A stretch of 61,573 nucleotides of DNA. It comes from Wandonia haliotis (GTDB lineage: Bacteria > Bacteroidota > Bacteroidia > Flavobacteriales_D > Crocinitomicaceae). The stretch covers positions 1-61,573 of the forward strand of contig NZ_BAAAFH010000021.1 of the NCBI RefSeq assembly GCF_039523435.1, written 5' to 3'. The notes beneath the pieces were generated by a model that ran no database searches, was not told where the DNA came from, and saw only the letters and a program-made list of their open reading frames with translations. Made by a program: the position numbers and the translations under genes. Below, piece after piece: positions 1-8,467 of the stretch (the stretch's first letter is position 1; each line of letters opens with the position of its first letter).

Positions 1-247
1 GGTTACCCTGTGCATCCATCATGGAGTTGTGTGTACTGGCTGCTTCCTGACCCTGATAGTAATAGTACTGTTCCCCCGGATCGTAGGTGTTGTTTGGATC
101 GGTTGGGGTCGGGAGGGAATTCAATGCTGGAATTGAATGGTCATAATAACTACCCGGTAAAGTCCATAAAGGGTTTTGGGCAAGCCCCCAACCCGCTATT
201 AAGCTGAGTGTTACAGCTGTTAAGAATTGTCTAAAAAAATGTTTCAT
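1..247 (-). CDS. secreted protein, 5' end only (runs off window start)
   Basis: Reading the minus strand from an ATG at 247 gives 82 codons with no stop before the window edge. The N-terminus is a typical signal peptide: MKHFFRQ, a hydrophobic stretch, then GLAQ as the likely cleavage region. The following residues are rich in Asn, Pro, Tyr and Gln (NPLWTLPGSYYD, then a TDPNNTYDPG segment and YYYYQGQ). This composition is common at the start of large secreted Bacteroidota proteins, but no domain can be assigned because the rest is missing. It diverges from the XRE gene at 534, leaving a 286-bp AT-rich gap. Signal peptide and reading frame are seen directly; export by the Sec pathway is inferred. 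Confidence 0.75.
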   Translation of the reverse strand, partial: MKHFFRQFLTAVTLSLIAGWGLAQNPLWTLPGSYYDHSIPALNSLPTPTDPNNTYDPGEQYYYYQGQEAASTHNSMMDAQGN

Positions 248-485
248 ATCTGTACATTTTAGGTTAATAAAAAGTTATTGACTTGTAGAAGTATCTTGTT
301 TTAAGGTTGTGTTTAGTTCAAACGAATTTGCCTTCGTCCAACTATGTGACGTAAACAATCGTCTATTGGTTTGAAGATTTATGAATTTCGAATTTACTAC
401 AAAACTTAGCGCTTATATTTTCATATCATGCTATTTATTGACAGTAACGAATTTAAATAAATAAATTAATTTTAGATTAAAAATT

Positions 486-499
486 GTTCTATATAGAAC
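486..499. promoter_or_regulatory. perfect 14-bp palindrome upstream of XRE gene (candidate operator)
   Basis: GTTCTATATAGAAC is a perfect palindrome 35 bp before the start codon of the XRE regulator at 534, inside a very AT-rich gap (248-533). XRE regulators commonly bind dyads at their own promoter, so an autoregulatory operator is a reasonable inference. The same palindrome is not present before the second XRE gene at 2869. Apart from AT-richness nothing else was recognised in 248-533. Confidence 0.45.
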
Positions 500-533
500 T
501 TTTTGGTTAATTTTATTGAAAAAAATATAAATA

Positions 534-893
534 ATGTTATCAACAGGTGAAAGAATTAGACGTATAAGACGTTCGAAAAACATGACTCAGGAAAATGTAG
601 CCAGTTCTTTGAACATATCGCAACGGGCATATAGTAAAATTGAGAATGATGAAGTCAGTTTGAAAGTGGAAAGGTTACAGGAAATAGCTGATATCCTGGA
701 AACGGATATATCAGAGTTGTTACCAAATCAGGTTTCCCAAAGTTTTGAAAATGTATCGTACAGTCAAATCGGCAATGGTAAATTCATCCATCAAAGCAAG
801 GGAAAGGAAAGCGAACTGTATGAAAAAATCATTGCCCGCCAACAGGAAGAAATAGATTACCTGAAAGGTATTATTGAAGTTCTAAAAAATTAG
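534..893 (+). CDS. XRE-family helix-turn-helix regulator (module 1)
   Basis: 119 residues. Residues about 5-60 form a Cro/C1-type HTH (GERIRRIRRSKNMTQENVAS.., SQRAYSKIEND, ..IADILETDISEL). A polar linker follows, and the C-terminal 30 residues (ELYEKIIARQQEEIDYLKG) look like a coiled coil, probably for dimerisation. The protein should bind DNA in the cytoplasm. Its stop codon is immediately followed by the ORF of the T9SS surface protein, with a zero-base gap to the first possible ATG at 894, so the two genes are almost certainly co-transcribed. The same arrangement is repeated at 2869-5156. Target genes are unknown; control of the surface protein and of itself via the palindrome at 486-499 is inference. 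Confidence 0.85.
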   Translation: MLSTGERIRRIRRSKNMTQENVASSLNISQRAYSKIENDEVSLKVERLQEIADILETDISELLPNQVSQSFENVSYSQIGNGKFIHQSKGKESELYEKIIARQQEEIDYLKGIIEVLKN

Positions 894-908
894 ATGGATG
901 TTGGATTA

Positions 909-2807
909 ATGAAAATTATTCGGTTACATATCATATTGTTACTTCTTTTTTTTCCTTCTTTTTTGAAGAGTCAGACTATTTTTTATCAGGAAGTATTTAA
1001 TGGAGGTGTTACAGGAGACGGGTTCACAACAACACTTAGTTCAGGGCAAGGTGATTTCAATTTGTCAATCAATCCGAATAGTACTATAAAAAAAGCCTTT
1101 CTGATTTCTGGACGCCATGGATTGGCCGATCCTATTGAAGTTTTGTTTGAAAACACTGTAATTGAATTTAATGAGGATAATATAATCAGTGAGCCATTTT
1201 TATCCCCCTTTTATGCAGCGGGAACTAATGGATTGGGGTATGTGCACGGTACTGATGTAACTAATGAAATTAGCCCTCTCGTCAACACCTATTCCATAAC
1301 CATACCTCCTCAGAACTCAGCAAATGAAAGATACACAGATTTCTTTTTAATTGTGTTCTATGAGTATGCGTCCTTACCAGAAACAAATGGTAGTATTCTG
1401 ATAAATAATAAAGATATTATGCAGAATATGTTTTTCCAAGCTAATGATTTAAACCCTATAAATAACATGAATGATGTAGGGATGTCAATTCATGGGGGAT
1501 ATATGTGTGATACTATAAATGAACCAACTTTGGTATTTGTAGAAGGACAATATCTGGGAAAGATTGGAGGAAATGATTATAATAGTAATACAGTCTGTGG
1601 TGGTGTAGTTGGTTCATTTTATTATGAGCAGAATACATTATATGGATTGGGGGATGACTTGCCTGATATAGAAGTTGCTGCAAGTGATGGATTGTCAAAT
1701 ATTATGACCATACCAACCATGAACTCGACTGATTTTAATGCACAATTTCAAGTTCAGGCTGATCCATCCCATTTTTCTACAAACCCTGTATGGTCGTTAT
1801 TCCTCACCTACACCACGCCCTGCTCGTCCTTCCCAACTGCTCTAACCGTATCGGACACCACCATCTGCGAGGGGGAGCCGTTGCAATTAGGGGCTTCGGG
1901 TGGGATCAATTACGACTGGCTGCCGCAAACAGGATTGAGTTGTTACGATTGCCCAAATCCTGCGTTTACGGGGAATAGTTCCACGGTGTACACCGTCCGG
2001 ATATGGAGTACGGACAGTTGTTCGAAAGTGCTTCCGGTACACGTCAAAGTCAACCCAAAACCGAAGTTTGAAAGTATTCAGATTACCCCTTCCGGATGCG
2101 GTAAAAGCACGGGAAGTATTGTCGCAATGATGGACACCGCGCAAGCACCTTACCAGTACACACTGGATAACCAGGCGCCGCAACCGGATAGCTTATTTAC
2201 CGGGCTTGCATCGGGGAATTATGCATTGTCTGTTGAGAATGTGCACGGCTGTACCAACGATACTTTACTGACGATACAGGAAGAACTATCCGTTACGGCT
2301 TCGTTTACCGTCAATCCCGTCACGGGATCGGCTCCGCTGTGGGTACAGACCGAAAACACAAGCACCAACGCCACGGATTACCTGTGGGAATGGTCAGGCG
2401 GGACGACCACGGATGAACACCCCGGCTTTACGCTCGATACGGCAGGGAATTATACGCTTACACTGATTGCGTACGACGGTGCACCCCACTGTTCGGATAC
2501 GTTCAGTTTACAGGTACTCGTGTACGATTCGTTGCAGGTCAGTATCCCCAATGTTTTTACCCCCAATCAGGACGGGCGCAACGATTTCTTCGGCATCACG
2601 ACCAACGTTTCGGTAAGTGGACGGGTAGCATTGTTCAACCGTTGGGGGAACCCCCTACACGAACTGGAATTTACCACACAACCACAGGTTTTTGAACCCC
2701 TCTGGGATGGAACGGATACCTCGGAGGGCGTGTATTTTTATCAACTGGAACTGACCACGGATACGGAAACGTATGGTTATAGTGGGTTTGTGCAGTTGGT
2801 GCGTTAA
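909..2807 (+). CDS. T9SS type B secreted surface protein (module 1)
   Basis: About 632 residues. ATG 909 is preferred over ATG 894 because it begins a clean signal peptide (MKIIRLHIILLLLFF..SQ). Residues 20-300 form an unrecognised N-terminal domain starting IFYQEVFNGGVTGDGFTT. Then come a Cys-rich segment (TTPCSSFP, CYDCPNP), an SprB-type segment (SGCGKSTGSI.., YTLDN, NVHGC), a PKD-like domain (SAPLWVQTENTSTN..TLDTAGNYTLTL), and a C-terminal gliding-motility-type sorting domain (IPNVFTPNQDGRNDFFGI.., LFNRWGNP, GVYFYQLEL). The last is the known type B signal for the type IX secretion system, so the protein should be exported across the outer membrane and displayed or shed. The C-terminal half from 1800 is visibly more GC-rich and almost identical to that of the second module. 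An adhesin-like role is inference. Confidence 0.88.
   Translation: MKIIRLHIILLLLFFPSFLKSQTIFYQEVFNGGVTGDGFTTTLSSGQGDFNLSINPNSTIKKAFLISGRHGLADPIEVLFENTVIEFNEDNIISEPFLSPFYAAGTNGLGYVHGTDVTNEISPLVNTYSITIPPQNSANERYTDFFLIVFYEYASLPETNGSILINNKDIMQNMFFQANDLNPINNMNDVGMSIHGGYMCDTINEPTLVFVEGQYLGKIGGNDYNSNTVCGGVVGSFYYEQNTLYGLGDDLPDIEVAASDGLSNIMTIPTMNSTDFNAQFQVQADPSHFSTNPVWSLFLTYTTPCSSFPTALTVSDTTICEGEPLQLGASGGINYDWLPQTGLSCYDCPNPAFTGNSSTVYTVRIWSTDSCSKVLPVHVKVNPKPKFESIQITPSGCGKSTGSIVAMMDTAQAPYQYTLDNQAPQPDSLFTGLASGNYALSVENVHGCTNDTLLTIQEELSVTASFTVNPVTGSAPLWVQTENTSTNATDYLWEWSGGTTTDEHPGFTLDTAGNYTLTLIAYDGAPHCSDTFSLQVLVYDSLQVSIPNVFTPNQDGRNDFFGITTNVSVSGRVALFNRWGNPLHELEFTTQPQVFEPLWDGTDTSEGVYFYQLELTTDTETYGYSGFVQLVR
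1800..2799 (+). repeat. 1-kb direct repeat, copy 1: shared C-terminal half of T9SS protein
   Basis: From TTCCTCACC at 1800 to near the stop codon this stretch is nearly identical to 4149-5148 and collinear without length change (1008 bases from repeat start to gene end in both). Differences are scattered substitutions. Upstream of 1800 the two genes resemble each other only at protein level. Base composition changes abruptly at the repeat edge, from AT-rich to clearly GC-richer. Confidence 0.9.
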
Positions 2808-2868
2808 CGGCTATTTCCAACGACTTTTTATGGTTTTCCGTCTTCTGAATCAACATCCTAATACCTCT

Positions 2869-3252
2869 ATGCATAAAATTGAGAACATAAAAAAGATGAG
2901 AGAATTGCGTAATTACAAGCAATCCTACATGGCAGAGCAGTTAGGCATGAGTCTAAGCGGGTACAGTAAAATCGAACGGGATGAAACAGACATTTCATTC
3001 AAACGATTGAAGCAAATTGCCGAGGTACTGGATACGGATTTCAGTAATATCCTGGACTTCGATGGTAATAAAGTATTTAACATTAGCCAGAACCAGCATG
3101 CTGAGGGGACACAAAACGCGTATGCGTTCGTACACAACTTACAGAACAACGAGAACATATCTAGTCTGGAAAGTTTCATTGAACATCTAAAAGAAGAAAA
3201 CTTGTACTTAAGGCAATTGCTTGAAAAGCTCTCGGAAAAAGCCGACCATTAA
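2869..3252 (+). CDS. XRE-family helix-turn-helix regulator (module 2)
   Basis: 127 residues from ATG 2869. The frame stays open upstream to 2773, but that part overlaps the end of the preceding surface-protein gene and is unlike the family, so the later ATG is chosen. HTH residues about 4-58 (MRELRNYKQSYMAEQLGMS, GYSKIERDE, IAEVLDTDFSNIL) match module 1 in type but are diverged. The C-terminal part (SLESFIEHLKEENLYLRQLL) is predicted coiled coil, as in module 1. It is followed after 11 bp by its own T9SS type B protein gene, so the regulator-surface protein pairing is kept in the duplicate. Its function is not known beyond DNA binding. Confidence 0.83.
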   Translation: MHKIENIKKMRELRNYKQSYMAEQLGMSLSGYSKIERDETDISFKRLKQIAEVLDTDFSNILDFDGNKVFNISQNQHAEGTQNAYAFVHNLQNNENISSLESFIEHLKEENLYLRQLLEKLSEKADH

Positions 3253-3263
3253 TAAGCATTTAT

Positions 3264-5156
3264 ATGAATCGCATCCTGACATATCTTACAATTTGGGTAT
3301 TGGGTTTTACAAATACTCAGGCGCAAGAGGTGTTCTATCAGGATGTTATACAAGGAGGTGTTACAGGTGGTGGGTTTACAACATGTTTAGGATCTGGAAA
3401 TGGGCAGATTGAAGTATTTATTGATCCAGGCAGTCAAATTAAACGTGCATATCTCTTTTGCCAAAGATTTGGGTATCCAAAACCAACATCTATTATTTTC
3501 AATCATGAGATTTTAGAATTTAATCATTTTAATCAAGTTACAGGTGGTTTTTGGTTACCTTCCACAGGCGAAAGCGGTGTTCACTCGATAGATGTAACTC
3601 AATGGGTTAGTCCCTCACAAAATATTTATGAAGTAGAAATTCCTCCACCAAATATGTCAGACCAATGTCTTGCGAATTGTGTGTACGGGGCTATTTATTT
3701 ATGTGTTATCTATGAGAACAATTCACTTCCTGAAACTGCGGTAACCATAATGCTGAATAATCAGGATATGGTTAATAATGAAATCTATAATTTTACAGAG
3801 CTCAACCCAATTAATACAGCGTATCCGGTAGGACTTTCACTTCATACAGATAGATTGAATGACACTAGTCTTAATGACGGGTCATACGTATATTTTAATT
3901 CGAATCAGTTAGGTCTTATTGGTGGTGCTGATGTTTCTAATAGTAATTGGGGATGTGGTACTAAAGGACACTTTTATTATCAGAATAATCAGTTTTTCGG
4001 ACTGGATGATGATGTGCCTAATAGTTCAATGTCAGGTAGTGATGCAATAGCTGATGTTTCATCATATTTGAATAATAATGTAACAAGTGGAGATTTACAT
4101 TTTGTTTGGCAATCTCCAAATACGTTTTATAACATCTATATTGCATTTTTCCTCACCTACACCACGCCCTGCTCGTCCTTCCCAACTGCTCTAACCGTAT
4201 CCGACACCACCATCTGCGAGGGGGAGCCGTTGCAATTAGGGGCTTCGGGTGGAATCAATTACGACTGGCTGCCGCAAACGGGATTGAGTTGTTACGATTG
4301 CCCAAATCCTGCGTTTACGGGGGATAGTTCCATGGTGTACACCGTCCGGATATGGAGTACGGACAGTTGTTCGAAAGTGCTTCCGGTACACGTCAAAGTC
4401 AACCCAAAACCGAAGTTTGAAAGTATTCAGATCACCCCTTCCGGATGCGGCAAAAGCACGGGAAGCATTGCCGCTGTGATGGACACCGCGCAAGCACCTT
4501 ACCAGTACACACTGGATAACCAGGCGCCGCAACCGGATAGCGTATTTACCGGGCTTACATCGGGGAATTATGTATTGTCTGTTGAGAATGTGCACGGCTG
4601 TACCAACGATACTTTACTGACTGTACATGAAGAATTATCCGTTACGGCTTCCTTTATTGCCAATCCTGCAACGGGATCGGCTCCACTGTGGGTACAGACC
4701 GAAAACACAAGCACCAACGCCACGGATTACCTGTGGGAATGGTCAGGCGGGACGACCACGGATGAACACCCCGGCTTTACGCTCGATACGGCAGGGAATT
4801 ATACGCTTACACTGATTGCGTACGACGGTGCGCCCCACTGTTCGGATACGTTCAGTTTACAGGTACTCGTGTACGATTCGTTGCAGATCCGTATCCCCAA
4901 TGTTTTTACCCCCAATCAGGACGGGCGCAACGATTTCTTCGGCATCACGACCAACGTTTCGGTAAGCGGAAAGGTATTTTTATTCAACCGTTGGGGGAAC
5001 CCCATGCGCGAACTGGAATTTACCACACAACCGCAGGTCTTTGAACCCCTCTGGGAAGGAACGGATGCCACCGAAGGCGTGTATTTTTATCAACTGGAAC
5101 TGACCTCCGATACGGAAACGCATAGTTATAGTGGGTTTGTGCAGTTGGTAAGGTGA
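3264..5156 (+). CDS. T9SS type B secreted surface protein (module 2)
   Basis: 630 residues with signal peptide MNRILTYLTIWVLGFTNTQA. The N-terminal domain (VFYQDVIQGGVTGGGFTT.., then NPINTAYPVGLSLHT) is a recognisable but diverged relative of the module 1 domain. From about residue 296 the protein is nearly identical to module 1: Cys-rich segment, SprB-like segment, PKD-like domain, and type B sorting domain (IPNVFTPNQDGRNDFFGI, LFNRWGNP). The pattern suggests a tandem duplication whose 3' halves have been kept alike by gene conversion while the exposed N-terminal domains diversified. Export by T9SS follows from the known family of C-terminal domains; ligand and role are unknown. Confidence 0.88.
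   Translation: MNRILTYLTIWVLGFTNTQAQEVFYQDVIQGGVTGGGFTTCLGSGNGQIEVFIDPGSQIKRAYLFCQRFGYPKPTSIIFNHEILEFNHFNQVTGGFWLPSTGESGVHSIDVTQWVSPSQNIYEVEIPPPNMSDQCLANCVYGAIYLCVIYENNSLPETAVTIMLNNQDMVNNEIYNFTELNPINTAYPVGLSLHTDRLNDTSLNDGSYVYFNSNQLGLIGGADVSNSNWGCGTKGHFYYQNNQFFGLDDDVPNSSMSGSDAIADVSSYLNNNVTSGDLHFVWQSPNTFYNIYIAFFLTYTTPCSSFPTALTVSDTTICEGEPLQLGASGGINYDWLPQTGLSCYDCPNPAFTGDSSMVYTVRIWSTDSCSKVLPVHVKVNPKPKFESIQITPSGCGKSTGSIAAVMDTAQAPYQYTLDNQAPQPDSVFTGLTSGNYVLSVENVHGCTNDTLLTVHEELSVTASFIANPATGSAPLWVQTENTSTNATDYLWEWSGGTTTDEHPGFTLDTAGNYTLTLIAYDGAPHCSDTFSLQVLVYDSLQIRIPNVFTPNQDGRNDFFGITTNVSVSGKVFLFNRWGNPMRELEFTTQPQVFEPLWEGTDATEGVYFYQLELTSDTETHSYSGFVQLVR
4149..5148 (+). repeat. 1-kb direct repeat, copy 2: shared C-terminal half of T9SS protein
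   Basis: Second copy of the repeat at 1800-2799. It starts at TTCCTCACC, immediately after AT-rich N-terminal coding sequence, and runs to the last codons. The gene ends differ (..GTGCGTTAA in copy 1, ..GTAAGGTGA in copy 2). Copies are in direct orientation about 2.35 kb apart, so homologous recombination between them would delete one regulator and swap N-terminal domains. Confidence 0.9.
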
Positions 5157-5304
5157 TTCCAGAATTGTAGATACCCCAAAATTTGGGATAGTAAGTTTTG
5201 TTAATCTAAGATGACTTTCATAACTATTAATTGTATTTTTACTACAACCTTTAACACCAATACTTTTGATTTAACAACGAGTTAGCCACAAATTACCAGA
5301 AACA

Positions 5305-6270
5305 ATGAAGAACAATGGAAAATCGTTGGAAAAAACTATCCGACTTATTCAAGAGACTTTAAAAGATTCTGAAAACACAAAGATTTTCAACAACTATAAA
5401 ATCGAAAATGAAAGTGGACAGAAACGAGAAATTGATATTCTAATTGTTTCCTCAATCAATGACTTTGAAATTAAAATAGCTATTGAGTGTAAAGATTGTA
5501 ATAAAAAAGTCCCGGTTAAAGAAATTGAAGCTTTCCAATCCAAATGCGATAGAATTAAAGAAATTAATAAGAAAGTTTTTGTTAGTACAAATGGGTATCA
5601 AGCAGACGCAATAAATACTGCAAAATATTACGGAATTGAATTATACACTGCAAATAAACTCAAACAAGAAGATCTTAAAGATTGGTTCCTAATAAAGCAA
5701 ATAGAACTTAAAATTGAACCAGAATTTACTGCACCAATATTATATTTGGATACTACACAGAAAGTATTAGATATAATTTCAAAAGGTTTTAATGGAGTAG
5801 TTTATAGAGAAAAGGTAAATGAGCCTATTAAAATAGAATCACTTTTAATAGAAACAATTTATAATAATAAAAGTGATATTAAGAAGAGTGCCATTATTGA
5901 ATGGATAAAATTAGAAGAAACAAAAAAAGACAAATCTTTCCCTATACAATTCGAACTCTACGTTAATGATCTTTATATAAAACCAACAGAAAATGAAAAA
6001 ATCAAACTTTCTAGATTGGAATCAAGTGTATATGTGAAATTCGTTGAAAGAAATGCTACAATTTTAAGCGGGAGAATTGTCAAAGGTTCAAAGGAGAGCG
6101 ACATTACTAAATCAATAACGGTAGATGTTGGAGGAAACTTAAAAAGCGATATTATAATAGACAAAAATGAAGAAATAACGTTGTTCGCAACAAATGAAAA
6201 CGATGAATCACAAAAACTTAAAACCTTATTTACTTACAACCCGAAAACGAAAAAATTTAACGAAGAATAA
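5305..6270 (+). CDS. Mrr-like restriction endonuclease-fold protein
   Basis: 321 residues. The N-terminal 120 residues carry a PD-(D/E)xK nuclease pattern: GQKREIDILIV with Asp44, then AIECKD with Glu61 and Lys63, followed by VKEIEAFQSK and KVFVSTNGYQADAI..YGIEL, as in Mrr-type and related endonuclease domains. The C-terminal 200 residues are unrecognised. Such domains usually cleave DNA, often modified or foreign DNA, so a defence role is plausible but inferred. The gene is AT-rich and starts 24 bp after a GTTAGCC at 5281-5287 that looks like the right end of an attC-like site. A palindrome ends the unit at 6279-6370, so it looks like the first cassette of the array. No methylase partner is present. 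Confidence 0.72.
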   Translation: MKNNGKSLEKTIRLIQETLKDSENTKIFNNYKIENESGQKREIDILIVSSINDFEIKIAIECKDCNKKVPVKEIEAFQSKCDRIKEINKKVFVSTNGYQADAINTAKYYGIELYTANKLKQEDLKDWFLIKQIELKIEPEFTAPILYLDTTQKVLDIISKGFNGVVYREKVNEPIKIESLLIETIYNNKSDIKKSAIIEWIKLEETKKDKSFPIQFELYVNDLYIKPTENEKIKLSRLESSVYVKFVERNATILSGRIVKGSKESDITKSITVDVGGNLKSDIIIDKNEEITLFATNENDESQKLKTLFTYNPKTKKFNEE

Positions 6271-6278
6271 TCAATGGC

Positions 6279-6370
6279 TAACACCGCATATAATTTATTG
6301 CTAGTTCTAGCCTGGTTACGAAAATCCATGAGGATTTTCTATTCGGTTTTTATTTGCTAAATTAGGTGTT
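6279..6370 (+). repeat. attC-like imperfect palindrome, site 1
   Basis: Starts with GGCTAACACC right after the stop codon of the Mrr-like gene. It folds as nested inverted repeats: AACACC 6280-6285 with GGTGTT 6365-6370, AATTTA 6292-6297 with TAAATT 6358-6363, and a terminal hairpin GAAAATCC-ATGA-GGATTTTC at 6320-6339. Size, position and bulged arms resemble an integron attC site, but the right-end GTT core is not canonical. Confidence 0.5.
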
Positions 6371-6393
6371 TAAAACACGCAACAAACCATTAA

Positions 6394-7149
6394 ATGCCAA
6401 AAATCTATCATTATACCAAATTAAGTACAGCAATAGAATTTATATTGCCTTCAATGACTTTGCGAACCAATTTTTTGAATAAAATGAATGGCCCAAAAGA
6501 AAATCAGAAATGGGCATTTGGTGGAATAAATGTTCCTTATGAAACTCTGTATTCGGATTTGGACTACGAAACGGATTCGGACAAAGCTCATTTTGACAGT
6601 ATGTCCAGATTTGGCGAGGAAATAAAGTCAAAAATCCAAGCGATCTGTTTTGTCTATTCGGAAAAATACAAAGGATACGAAAACGAAATGATGTGGGCTC
6701 AATATGCAGAAAATCATAAAGGAATTTGTCTTGAAATAGATACCGATTTATTTGTTGAGGAGAACAAACACATAGATATTTTTAAATTTCAAGACATAAA
6801 TTACAGTCCGAAAAAAAATGAATGGGTTTATTGGAATAGAAATATGACTAAAGAAGAAAATATTGAACAACACATAAAACGTGATTATGAAGCTCTTTTC
6901 CTGTCAAAATCTCACTATTGGAGAAAGGAATACGAAAAACGTTTATTGATTATTTCAGATAATTATTGCCATTTGAACATTAAAAAATCATTGACTGGAA
7001 TATATTACGGACTATTTACTGACCGAAATTATGATGTTGCAATTCAACAATTTATTGATGGTGAAAAGACTAAAACTTATAGAGTGTATTTTGAGGACAA
7101 CGGACTTAAAAAAATGGAAAGAAAAAGTACTGTACACAAGATTGTATAA
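6394..7149 (+). CDS. DUF2971 family protein
   Basis: 251 residues. The family signature is visible: an N-terminal YHYTKL followed by ..TLRTNFLNKMNGPKE, a central AICFVYSEK, and MMWAQYAENHKGICLEID, which matches the conserved W-aHYa-hkG-cLe core of DUF2971. The biochemical role of this family is unknown. Members are frequent in accessory regions and next to defence genes, so a defence link is only inference here. The stop codon (7147-7149) lies inside the left arm of the next attC-like palindrome (7144-7158), a hallmark of cassette genes. Confidence 0.75.
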   Translation: MPKIYHYTKLSTAIEFILPSMTLRTNFLNKMNGPKENQKWAFGGINVPYETLYSDLDYETDSDKAHFDSMSRFGEEIKSKIQAICFVYSEKYKGYENEMMWAQYAENHKGICLEIDTDLFVEENKHIDIFKFQDINYSPKKNEWVYWNRNMTKEENIEQHIKRDYEALFLSKSHYWRKEYEKRLLIISDNYCHLNIKKSLTGIYYGLFTDRNYDVAIQQFIDGEKTKTYRVYFEDNGLKKMERKSTVHKIV

Positions 7150-7251
7150 GCGTAATGCTAAATTTAAACTTATGATGAATTGTTAATAAACATATCGGAA
7201 ACTGAAAGTGTTGACTTCGTAATCTCGCACTACGCTCATACTTCTTCGTTA
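7140..7251 (+). repeat. attC-like imperfect palindrome, site 2 (family A)
   Basis: The left arm GTATAAGCGTAATGC at 7144-7158 pairs with the right arm GCACTACGCTCATAC at 7227-7241 (13 of 15 positions). CGTTAG follows at 7247. The interior (GCTAAATTTAAAC.., ..TTAA.AAACATAT.GG..) is homologous to the site at 21915-22042. The preceding gene ends inside the left arm and the next gene starts 21 bp after the GTTA. Confidence 0.65.
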
Positions 7252-7268
7252 GTATAAATAAGATATAA

Positions 7269-8333
7269 ATGGATGGACTGGAAAATAAAATAGAGAGTGT
7301 TGTGAATTTCTTTGTGAAATTCATTCGCTCCATTACTTATCTTTTTTTTCCTAAACTGTTCATTAAAAGTATTGAGAATGATAATAATGCTATTACCCCA
7401 CCTTTGACTTTTCTTAGCATATTCTCATTTGGGTTAATCAAGTTTTGGAAATATATTCTCTTAATGCTTATAATTGGATTCAAAGGATGCTCAATGCAAG
7501 TCAATAATATGGCACCTACCAGAACGACTGTTCCAGAATTTTCTTTTATTCAGTCTTTTGGAATACCATCTATTGAAGAGATACTGTTGCTATCTATACC
7601 TTTTGTTTTATTATCGGTCCTATTGTCGAAATTATTTAAAAAGCTAGCCTCAAGATTAAAACTGAAATATAAAATAGATTCAGAGGCGCTTTATATTTAC
7701 ACGTCTAGTATCGTCGTCTTAATTTTTTCTATCAGTTTTATACTTGATTTAGAATATTTTTCCATTATAATATTGATTCTAACTCCAGCTTATATTTTCT
7801 ATATTTTGCTATTGTCTGCAAAGACGTCTTTGGAGGTGTCAAAGGTCAAATTTTACTTAGTCTGTGCTTCATTCGCAATACTTATTCCAGTAGCACAAAT
7901 TGGAGGAATCTATTTGATAATGGAAAACTATTTTAAGATCGTTCCACATCAGGACGAAATTGAAAAATATGTATCACAAGACTTGTTTGAAACAAAATTA
8001 ATTAGCCATAGAACAATTCAAACCGAATCTTTTTTGAAGATTCTGTTAAGGTCAAATGAAAAAAAGACAACTGAATACTACTTTGTTCCAAATATTAGTC
8101 ACAACATATACGACAATGATTCTCTAATAATTGGTGAAGTAGTAAATATAATTTACGACTCTAAAGTAAAACCTGACCAATCCGTGATTTTAGATCTGAA
8201 ATGTAAATTGAAGGATACTACAGTACAATTAGATGATAGTTATTTCTCTTTCAATGTCATAAACACTACTAATTTAAAGGAAAGAAAAATATTAACAAAA
8301 GTAACTTCTGCTAACAATGTATATAAAAAATAG
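7269..8333 (+). CDS. multi-pass membrane protein of unknown function
   Basis: 354 residues. The N-terminus (MDGLENKIESVVNFFVKFI) is amphipathic. Four or five hydrophobic segments follow (LTFLSIFSFGLIKFW, ILLMLIIGF, LLLSIPFVLLSVLL, YTSSIVVLIFSISFILDL, IIILILTPAYIFYILLL, FAILIPVAQIGGIYLI), then a soluble C-terminal domain of about 110 residues. No family was recognised with certainty. It sits alone between two attC-like sites, and its last codons (SANNVYKK) are encoded inside the left arm of the site at 8312-8436, so the site has contributed the C-terminus. Function is not inferred. Confidence 0.6.
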   Translation: MDGLENKIESVVNFFVKFIRSITYLFFPKLFIKSIENDNNAITPPLTFLSIFSFGLIKFWKYILLMLIIGFKGCSMQVNNMAPTRTTVPEFSFIQSFGIPSIEEILLLSIPFVLLSVLLSKLFKKLASRLKLKYKIDSEALYIYTSSIVVLIFSISFILDLEYFSIIILILTPAYIFYILLLSAKTSLEVSKVKFYLVCASFAILIPVAQIGGIYLIMENYFKIVPHQDEIEKYVSQDLFETKLISHRTIQTESFLKILLRSNEKKTTEYYFVPNISHNIYDNDSLIIGEVVNIIYDSKVKPDQSVILDLKCKLKDTTVQLDDSYFSFNVINTTNLKERKILTKVTSANNVYKK

Positions 8334-8436
8334 CGGAGTAAGTGCTTAAACGAAACAAAATTAATAAATTAGAGGTCAGTTATAAACCGGAAAATTAGTG
8401 CTTAAAAATCCGCTACTTTTCATATACTAACCGTTA
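8312..8436 (+). repeat. attC-like imperfect palindrome, site 3 (family B)
   Basis: Begins GCTAACAATG. The left arm GTATATAAAAAATAGCGG at 8319-8336 pairs with CCGCTACTTTTCATATAC at 8410-8427 (16 of 18), and the site ends with CTAACCGTTAG (GTTA 8433-8436). The 118 bp from 8319 to 8436 match 17023-17140 with about four substitutions. A 3' half copy lies at 25790-25866. Confidence 0.7.
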
Positions 8437-8467
8437 GTGGCAAGCTGAAAAAAACTGCTCAACAAAA

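Noticed and set aside
4236..4595. 119-codon minus-strand open frame (similar one at 1887-2183)
   Set aside because: Antisense shadow of the GC-richer repeated C-terminal half of the T9SS proteins; it is present in both copies only because the DNA is duplicated.
5174..5187. CCCCAAAATTTGGG as a terminator after the second T9SS gene
   Set aside because: The palindrome leaves almost no loop and is not followed by a T-tract, so a functional hairpin is doubtful. The rest of 5157-5280 shows nothing clear.
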